From the NCBI GenBank assembly GCA_021155195.1, contig JAJNPV010000015.1, positions 1 to 33,738 on the forward strand: a DNA stretch of 33,738 bases, read 5' to 3'. The stretch is from Ohtaekwangia sp. GTDB lineage: Bacteria; Bacteroidota; Bacteroidia; Cytophagales; Cyclobacteriaceae. Shown piece by piece: positions 25,906-31,270 of the stretch. Position 1 is the stretch's first letter. The number at the start of each line of letters is the position of its first letter. A model generated the notes under the pieces. The model was not told the origin of the DNA and did not search any database. It saw nothing but the letters and a program-made list of their open reading frames with translations. Position numbers and translations under genes: made by a program.

Positions 25906-25948
25906 ATCATTCGGCTTCGATTACGTATCAAAAAATCGTCAATTCTAA

Positions 25949-25981
25949 TTTGATGTAGATTAATTACTAGATTTATATTTA
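25949..25981 (+). promoter_or_regulatory. Promoter of the DinB/YfiT-like gene
   Basis: TTTG at 25949-25952, a 21-base gap and TATATTTA at 25974-25981 fit the Bacteroidota consensus with one mismatch in the -7 box. The start codon follows 18 bases later. This is the best-formed promoter noticed in the window. Confidence 0.5.
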
Positions 25982-25999
25982 CTAAAAATAATCTTGCGT

Positions 26000-26539
26000 A
26001 TGACAACACTTGATCAACTTGAAAGACTCAAATTTCCTATTGGCCCATTTCAGCCAAAGGAGAGCACAAGTAAACCTGAATTAGATGAACTAATCCATAC
26101 TGTAGAAACGGCTCCTACAAAATACCGAGCCATTGTGGTGAGTCTTTCAAAGGATGATCTCAAAAAAACATACCGCGAAGGAGCCTGGAATATTCAACAG
26201 TTGGTAAACCATGTAGCTGATATGCAGCTGTTGCATCTTTTTCGAATGAAAAAAGCATTGACCGAACCAGACTATAAAGAGATAACGTTGGTAGATATTC
26301 CGGGATGGGCAAATACTGCGGACGGATTAAATTCTCCGGTTGCCGATTCACTCGACATGTTGGAGAGCATTACTAAGCGCTATGTTTTTCTCATGCGTTC
26401 ACTGGATGAAAAGCAACAGGAGATTGCCTACTATCATCCGGTAAGAAAGATTATGTTGAATCAGAAGCAAGCTATTGCTATGAATGCCTGGCATGTGACC
26501 CATCATCTCGAGCATATCAAGATTGCATTGGCAAACTAA
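26000..26539 (+). CDS. DinB-superfamily protein, YfiT-like
   Basis: From the ATG at 26000 (preferred to an in-frame TTG two codons earlier) the protein has 179 residues. It opens with LKFPIGPFQPKE, typical of YfiT-like metal-dependent proteins. The four-helix DinB bundle includes the metal-site pattern: one His in VNHVADMQ and two in WHVTHHLEHI near the C-terminus. Such proteins bind a divalent metal and include thiol-S-transferases of the bacillithiol type. Whether this organism makes bacillithiol cannot be told from the window. The gene is convergent with the minus-strand gene ending at 26547, only 7 bases away. Confidence 0.85.
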   Translation: MTTLDQLERLKFPIGPFQPKESTSKPELDELIHTVETAPTKYRAIVVSLSKDDLKKTYREGAWNIQQLVNHVADMQLLHLFRMKKALTEPDYKEITLVDIPGWANTADGLNSPVADSLDMLESITKRYVFLMRSLDEKQQEIAYYHPVRKIMLNQKQAIAMNAWHVTHHLEHIKIALAN

Positions 26540-26546
26540 GCTATAA

Positions 26547-27353
26547 CTATTTTTTGCTAACCTTCCCAAACTCTTGCCAATCGAATCCGGTTTCAATTCG
26601 GTTATGCCGAAGGGTAGGAACCTGCGTGGTGATTATAAATTTAGTTCCATGAATATCAGTTCGATGATGTTGTGGAATTTGTTGTTTGATTGCTTTAATC
26701 ATCTTGAATGGCGTATCCCCAAAAAATTCTTGTACTGCTTTTTTTAGAGCATTGATATTGTTCATTCCATACATCACTACTACTTCGGGTTTGTGAGTGA
26801 TCATATGAGTTAAGATTGTATTGATTCGCTTTGAATAAACATACTGTTCATATATTGCGCGACTCTTGAGAAAATTAAGTCCAGGCAAATCAAGCCAGCT
26901 ATAATACCAGGCGTGATTATGAGTACTGGGTAGGGGGTATAGTTTTATCCATGCTTCGTTTCCTGTTACTGGCATGGCAAATAGATTCTGTTGATAGGAG
27001 AGAAGGTCTGGAATATTTTTACCCTTATAGCCGAAAACAAAAGAGATTAAATTCTTCCAGACAGTATGTTGCAGCGCGTGGCTACCAAACCGGTAGTCAT
27101 TGAGCGTTGAAAATAAACCTGCTTTGGTTCCTTCAATACGAGCAGTAACGTAGCTATAAAGTTCGCGAATGTCGCACAGTGTTGCTTCCCTAGCTGTGTG
27201 TACTTTATAAAAATAATTAAACTTTTCAGAGACTTCTTCCGGCAAATCTCCACCTCCTTCTTCATAGCCAATGAACCAGAATTTTGAATTCCATGATCCA
27301 TAGCCATAAAAATGATCGATCCAATGTGTTAACGTTTTCTCATCAATAAGCAT
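26547..27353 (-). CDS. Uncharacterised protein, possible UDG-fold
   Basis: The 268-residue cytoplasmic protein begins MLIDEKTLTHWIDHFYGYGSW. It has the N-terminal motif FWFIGYEEGGG, which resembles the GxExG-type first motif of uracil-DNA glycosylase superfamily proteins. A second strand-turn (HKPEVVVMYGMNN) and a late TTQVPTLRHNR fall where that fold has its later motifs. The resemblance is weak and no catalytic residue can be assigned with confidence. It lies 35 bases after the MpaB-type oxygenase gene on the same strand and could be the last gene of that operon. I do not recognise a defined family. Confidence 0.55.
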   Translation of the reverse strand: MLIDEKTLTHWIDHFYGYGSWNSKFWFIGYEEGGGDLPEEVSEKFNYFYKVHTAREATLCDIRELYSYVTARIEGTKAGLFSTLNDYRFGSHALQHTVWKNLISFVFGYKGKNIPDLLSYQQNLFAMPVTGNEAWIKLYPLPSTHNHAWYYSWLDLPGLNFLKSRAIYEQYVYSKRINTILTHMITHKPEVVVMYGMNNINALKKAVQEFFGDTPFKMIKAIKQQIPQHHRTDIHGTKFIITTQVPTLRHNRIETGFDWQEFGKVSKK

Positions 27354-27388
27354 TGAAGAAAGATAGCAAAAGACTGATACTATATTAA

Positions 27389-28147
27389 CTACTGATCGAG
27401 TCCTTTGATTTGTTTTTTATGCCGGTCAGGTAAAATGAAAGATTTCAACACCCTATCCATGTTAACCATTCTGCTTGCCTTGTATAATTTTACTATAAGA
27501 AAGAATAAAGAAGTGTTGCGGAAACCCATTAGCTTCTTTACCCTTTGAGGCAATACCAGTTTCTGCGCTTCCAATAAGATTTTGTATCGGAACGCCCCCA
27601 AATGTTTTTTATATTGGTTGAATAGGTCATTGGTGTATTTGCTGACCTGGAGATTTTCCCTTAGATGTTCATTCCGCATTCGTGTCCATGCTTCAAACGT
27701 ATTGGGTAAGCCCGTTAATTTCATTCTTACACCTAGCCTGTTAAATACCTGGAACACTTCAGTCTTTTCTTGAATACTTAATTTACGTTCCAGGACTTCA
27801 AAGGAACGAATGGAGTAATCGATGAGCATAAAGAGTACATCGCGATATGCCCAGTCGGGAATTGCCACACCGCGCTTCGCTTCTATACCTGAATGAATTG
27901 CTGTCATGGAATCAATAGCGCGAAGTGCAGCTTGTTTTTCGGAAAATAGTATGGCTTTCGCATAAGATACCGTTGAGAAAAGTCGCCCAATCGGATCGGC
28001 TGGAAGACGACCGGTAAAATATAGCCAGTCAACAGCTTTGTTCAAGGCAAACTCTGCTGAAGCACCCGCGAAGATGAAAAGAATCGTATCACTCTTTCCC
28101 CAAATCTGACGCACGATTGAATCCTTCGCCACAAAATATTCTGTCAT
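27389..28147 (-). CDS. MpaB-type (DUF2236) oxygenase-like protein
   Basis: The 252-residue protein matches the DUF2236/MpaB/rubber-oxygenase family. Recognisable parts are SIVRQIWGKSDTILFIFAGA, FALNKAVDWLYFTGRLPADP, GRLFSTVSYAKAILFSE, AIHSGIEAKRG, PDWAYRDVLFMLIDYSIRSF, and RMRNEHLRENL. Related proteins bind haem b and some cleave polyisoprene or sesquiterpene chains; many are uncharacterised. The substrate here is unknown. The start overlaps the end of the DUF2809 gene by 59 bases in another frame. The conserved opening (YFVAKDSIVRQIWG) supports this start, so the overlap looks genuine. It is probably translated from a shared transcript with the two upstream membrane-protein genes. Confidence 0.8.
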   Translation of the reverse strand: MTEYFVAKDSIVRQIWGKSDTILFIFAGASAEFALNKAVDWLYFTGRLPADPIGRLFSTVSYAKAILFSEKQAALRAIDSMTAIHSGIEAKRGVAIPDWAYRDVLFMLIDYSIRSFEVLERKLSIQEKTEVFQVFNRLGVRMKLTGLPNTFEAWTRMRNEHLRENLQVSKYTNDLFNQYKKHLGAFRYKILLEAQKLVLPQRVKKLMGFRNTSLFFLIVKLYKASRMVNMDRVLKSFILPDRHKKQIKGLDQ

Positions 28148-28520
28148 ACACGTTATTAAACACTTGTTTCTCCGCCACCAGAATGATGGTGAATCCTACC
28201 AAATAAGCAAGTATATCCATCCATGCGAATGAAGTTCCTATTACGGTTCTGGCAAGAGGTGAATTTTCCAACCCTACCATTTCAACAATTTTAATGTATT
28301 GAAATATTTCTATTATAAATGAAAAGACTAGAACACCGAGCGCTAAAGGAACAATAAGTATCCGCATGAAAGATCTCACAAAACAATAGATCAAAATAAC
28401 TACGAGCACATCGCCCACATAGGGTCGCACAAAATTGTCTCGTACAAAAATAGCAATCAGCACTTCGACTGTGAAAATCAACGTGGCAAGGGCGAAGTAA
28501 TTTTTATTAAAGGTTAGCAC
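28089..28520 (-). CDS. DUF2809 membrane protein
   Basis: The 143-residue protein has four predicted membrane helices (FALATLIFTVEVLIAIFV, VGDVLVVILIYCFV, ILIVPLALGVLVFSFIIEIF and a C-terminal one, MDILAYLVGFTIILVAE). The motifs DNFVRPYVGDVLVVILIYC and GTSFAWMDILAYLVG are typical of DUF2809, which is related to VanZ-like proteins. Its role is unknown. The last 59 bases overlap the start of the MpaB-type gene in another frame. It lies 11 bases after the upstream membrane-protein gene, so the three form a tight minus-strand cluster. Confidence 0.8.
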   Translation of the reverse strand: MLTFNKNYFALATLIFTVEVLIAIFVRDNFVRPYVGDVLVVILIYCFVRSFMRILIVPLALGVLVFSFIIEIFQYIKIVEMVGLENSPLARTVIGTSFAWMDILAYLVGFTIILVAEKQVFNNVYDRIFCGEGFNRASDLGKE

Positions 28521-28531
28521 CTTGTGTAAAG

Positions 28532-29113
28532 CTATCCTGCCGACTTATCATTAGGCTTTGCCTGCCCAATTGCAACAAAGCGGAATAGTAAGCCAGATAT
28601 GGCAAACAAAGCAGCGAAGAAGCCATTCACACCTATGATCTCAGCAACTGAACTGCCTGGATATTGTTGCATGTTTGTCAACAAGGCAATGACAGCAAGC
28701 AATATTATGGCGAGTGCCATCGCATTCATGGTGCGTTCCATTCCTACCGGTGTAAAACGCGATAAAAAGGTGCCTATAAATCCTATGGCAATCACACCCA
28801 GGTACATCAGGTTGCCAAGATTAGGCCCAGAACCAATCAGCCCAACCGCAAGATTTGCCCAGATCATTAGAAACGTTGAACCTATTCCCATAATAACGGC
28901 CGCCTTATATACGAGGCTTTTAACCGATTTTGCAATCAACAAAAAAGTAAGGGTGGTGCTGAAGATAAGAACCCCCATAACCAGAAAGTCTGCCACACTC
29001 CAGTTTATTTCAGTTGTAAATTGTTGGGCTATCAACGGCACTAATAATATAAGTGCTGTGCCCACGAGGGCCACACTAAAAATGGAAGTAGAAAATTTCT
29101 GTTGTTTTTCCAT
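28532..29113 (-). CDS. Six-helix integral membrane protein
   Basis: From the ATG at 29113 the product has 193 residues and begins MEKQQKFSTSIFSVALVG. The frame is open 60 codons further upstream to 29293, but that extension overlaps the divergent SDR gene, contains the promoter box and is not membrane-like, so it is rejected. About six hydrophobic helices follow with short loops. The C-terminus is polar (QAKPNDKSAG). I recognise no Pfam family with certainty; similar small membrane proteins are common in Bacteroidota. It heads the cluster with DUF2809 and the MpaB-type gene. Confidence 0.7.
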   Translation of the reverse strand: MEKQQKFSTSIFSVALVGTALILLVPLIAQQFTTEINWSVADFLVMGVLIFSTTLTFLLIAKSVKSLVYKAAVIMGIGSTFLMIWANLAVGLIGSGPNLGNLMYLGVIAIGFIGTFLSRFTPVGMERTMNAMALAIILLAVIALLTNMQQYPGSSVAEIIGVNGFFAALFAISGLLFRFVAIGQAKPNDKSAG

Positions 29114-29153
29114 AACGATTTCTTTTTTGAGGGGATTGTTTTGTTTCTTAATG

Positions 29154-29161
29154 CAAATGTA
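29154..29161 (-). promoter_or_regulatory. Candidate -7 box of the membrane-protein cluster
   Basis: On the minus strand TACATTTG is an exact TAnnTTTG match 40 bases before the ATG at 29113. No clear TTTG is present about 20 bases upstream; CTTT is at the expected distance. It also argues against the longer open frame starting at 29293. Confidence 0.4.
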
Positions 29162-29237
29162 TAAAAGTACTTTGTAATTAAAAGTAGATGAAGTAATTTT
29201 TTGTTGTGATACCTTCACATCCGCAAAAAAGAGTTGT

Positions 29238-29975
29238 ATGGCGCGAATATTTATTACCGGATCAACCGATGGACTAGGGCAGATGGCAGCCACTCTATTG
29301 ATCGGGCAAGGTCATCAAGTTGTGCTGCATGCCCGCAACAAGGAAAGGGGGGACTATGCGCTTAAAAATGTACCGGGAGCAGAGAATGTTTTATTGGCGG
29401 ATCTTACCAGCATTTCAGAAACAAAAAAGCTTGCAGAGGATATAAATGCGTTGGGAACCTTCGATGCTGTAATTCACAATGCAGGAGTGTACCGCGCGGC
29501 CAGTCATACAATTTTTACTGTGAATACATTGGCACCATACATTCTTACCTGTTTGATCAAGAAGCCAAAGCGCTTGATTTATCTCAGCTCAGGATTACAT
29601 TCATCAGGTAACATTGACTTGAAGCATTTTGATCTAAACACTAAACAAATCAGTTATTCTGATTCTAAATTACACAACGTAATCCTCAGCATGGCGGTAG
29701 CTCGTCACTGGCCTACAGTTTATACGAACGCTGTAAACCCAGGTTGGGTACCAACCAAAATGGGCGGCATAGGTGCGCCTGATAATCTCGATCAAGGAGC
29801 GGAGACCCAGGCATGGCTCGCAGTCAGCAACGATGTTCACGCAAAAGTAAGTGGTCGTTACTTCTTTCATAGACGCGAAGCCCAATATCGAGTTGAAGCA
29901 GCCGATATTCTCGTTCAAGAGAAATTTCTTGCTTTATGCCAACAACTTACTGGTATTCCATTTCCTAAAAACTAA
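29238..29975 (+). CDS. Short-chain dehydrogenase/reductase
   Basis: The 245-residue protein has the classical SDR signature: the cofactor loop TGSTDGLG at residues 7-14, HNAGVY (NNAG-type), the catalytic Ser in IYLSSGLH, and the YxxxK pair in YSDSK followed by the PGW segment (NAVNPGWVPTKMGG). An Arg in the loop after the second strand (HARNKER) favours NADPH over NADH. The substrate is unknown. It is divergent from the membrane-protein cluster and convergent with the pentapeptide-repeat gene. It appears to be a single gene. Confidence 0.9.
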   Translation: MARIFITGSTDGLGQMAATLLIGQGHQVVLHARNKERGDYALKNVPGAENVLLADLTSISETKKLAEDINALGTFDAVIHNAGVYRAASHTIFTVNTLAPYILTCLIKKPKRLIYLSSGLHSSGNIDLKHFDLNTKQISYSDSKLHNVILSMAVARHWPTVYTNAVNPGWVPTKMGGIGAPDNLDQGAETQAWLAVSNDVHAKVSGRYFFHRREAQYRVEAADILVQEKFLALCQQLTGIPFPKN

Positions 29976-30036
29976 ATAAGGAAAAAAGTCTATAGGCATC
30001 CTTCCGCAATGAGAACTGCACGGTAGGATCTTTAAA

Positions 30037-30735
30037 TTACTTTGTCAACAAATACGAAGTAAAATCGCGGCCATCAATTTTAGTATAATTAAAATCTTCA
30101 TTACCCCTAAAAGCAACTCCTTCCATGTTTAGTGGAGATCTGAACTTAGTATATTTAAAGTTGGCCAGGCCGCGGAAGGTAGCTTTTTCAAAAGAAGTCT
30201 CGCGCGGAAATTCCGTGTATTTAAAGTCTGCTCCATCTTCAAACTTTACTCTTGCGAAATTAGGCCCGTTTGAAAACTCTGCATATTTAAAATTTGCAGG
30301 TTCATTAAACATGCTGCCTTCAAAGGAGGCAATTCCGTTAAACTCTGAGTATTTGAATTCACTGGCAATTTTGAAAACACAATTTCGGAACACTACATCT
30401 TTTTCAAAGTGTGCTACATAGGTTTCATTACTGCGTTCAATGTGGTAGTACGCAAGTACGTTACCAAGAAACGTACAATCGGTAAATTTTAAAGACACCT
30501 CTACTGAACTCTCAAACTCATCACCGTTGCCATTAAACCAGCCAGAAGACCGTTTCACTCTTCGGTTTTCCAAATCCGTGAGGTCAAGATCACCTTCAAT
30601 TTCAACTTTGCTGTATTCTACTGACTTGCCTGCATTTATTTGTTTGATGATGTCGTTGGCTTTGATTTTATTCTGAGCCAAAGTAGTAGTAGCGACAGCG
30701 AAAAAGAGAAGCAGGATAATTGGTCGAGTTTTCAT
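30037..30735 (-). CDS. Exported pentapeptide-repeat protein
   Basis: From the ATG at 30735 the product has 232 residues and a signal peptide (MKTRPIILLLFFAVATTTLAQ). In-frame residues before this start are not signal-like. After a short helical lead (KIKANDIIKQINAGKSVEYS) the chain is made of pentapeptide-type coils with F at the centre: DFKYTEF, NFKYAEF, EFKYSEF, NFARVKF, TSFEKATF. This predicts a right-handed quadrilateral beta-helix. The unusual recurring word FKYxEF appears about five times at spacings near 20 residues, which suggests a two-coil supra-repeat. Periplasmic pentapeptide proteins are less common than cytoplasmic ones. A gyrase-mimic role is unlikely outside the cytoplasm. The function is unknown. 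Confidence 0.8.
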   Translation of the reverse strand: MKTRPIILLLFFAVATTTLAQNKIKANDIIKQINAGKSVEYSKVEIEGDLDLTDLENRRVKRSSGWFNGNGDEFESSVEVSLKFTDCTFLGNVLAYYHIERSNETYVAHFEKDVVFRNCVFKIASEFKYSEFNGIASFEGSMFNEPANFKYAEFSNGPNFARVKFEDGADFKYTEFPRETSFEKATFRGLANFKYTKFRSPLNMEGVAFRGNEDFNYTKIDGRDFTSYLLTK

Positions 30736-30849
30736 AGTGCTAGATTTTAATCTTGTAAAGGATACTTTGTAAGAACATAATGGTTTCACTATAGACGAGG
30801 TAATTATGTATTGGTTGCATGGTGAGAAGGCTGAGGCATTAAAAGCACC

Positions 30850-30884
30850 TTGTAACCTTTATTCAATCGAATCGTTATACTTTG
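30850..30884 (+). promoter_or_regulatory. Candidate promoter of the padR-permease operon
   Basis: TTG at 30850-30852 and TATACTTTG at 30876-30884 resemble the Bacteroidota promoter, although the gap is a little long and the -7 box has one extra base. It directly abuts the palindromic operator at 30887-30904. Confidence 0.35.
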
Positions 30885-30886
30885 GT

Positions 30887-30904
30887 ATTCTATGTATATA
30901 GAAT
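30887..30904. promoter_or_regulatory. Palindromic operator candidate for the PadR regulator
   Basis: ATTCTATGTATATAGAAT is a perfect 7+4+7 inverted repeat lying 2 bases after the -7-like box and 21 bases before the padR start. A repressor bound here would block transcription start, which fits the autoregulation typical of PadR proteins. Confidence 0.55.
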
Positions 30905-30925
30905 GGATAACCAAGCCACATTTAT

Positions 30926-31264
30926 ATGATTTCGAAGAACCTGACAGCTGCTTCCACCAAGTCTATTATCCTTGGTATTTTGAAACAAGGCCGAAGCTAT
31001 GGATACCTGATAATCAAGAAGATAAAAGAGTTATCCGGGGGCAGAATGGTATACTCCGATGGTATGTTGTACCCGGTACTTCACCGGCTTGAAAAGGAAG
31101 GTCTGATCATTTCTGATTGGACGATGGAAAAGGATTCCAAGCCCAGAAAGTACTATGAAATTACGGAAGCCGGCAAAAAAGCATTGATCGTTGAGAAGCA
31201 ACAATGGACTCAGGTGAATGCTGTTTTGGAAGCCATTTGGGATATGAAATCAAGTAACGCTTAA
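30926..31264 (+). CDS. PadR-family transcriptional regulator
   Basis: The 112-residue protein has the PadR winged helix: SIILGILKQGRSYGYLIIKKIKEL, then SDGMLYPVLHRLEKEGLIIS (recognition helix with the typical LYPxLxRLExxGLI), then the wing RKYYEITEAGKKAL. The C-terminal helix is short, as in the PadR-s1 subtype. PadR proteins usually repress neighbouring transporter genes and release DNA on binding a drug or phenolic ligand. The permease gene starts only 6 bases after its stop, so the pair is an operon. A perfect palindrome lies at the promoter. Confidence 0.92.
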   Translation: MISKNLTAASTKSIILGILKQGRSYGYLIIKKIKELSGGRMVYSDGMLYPVLHRLEKEGLIISDWTMEKDSKPRKYYEITEAGKKALIVEKQQWTQVNAVLEAIWDMKSSNA

Positions 31265-31270
31265 AACAAT

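Noticed and set aside
29114..29293. 60-codon N-terminal extension of the six-helix membrane protein
   Set aside because: The extension overlaps the divergent SDR gene, contains the TAnnTTTG box and codes for polar sequence; the ATG at 29113 gives a normal membrane protein.
30892..31092. Open frame at the start of padR in another frame
   Set aside because: It starts inside the palindromic operator and is out of frame with the clear PadR protein at 30926-31264.
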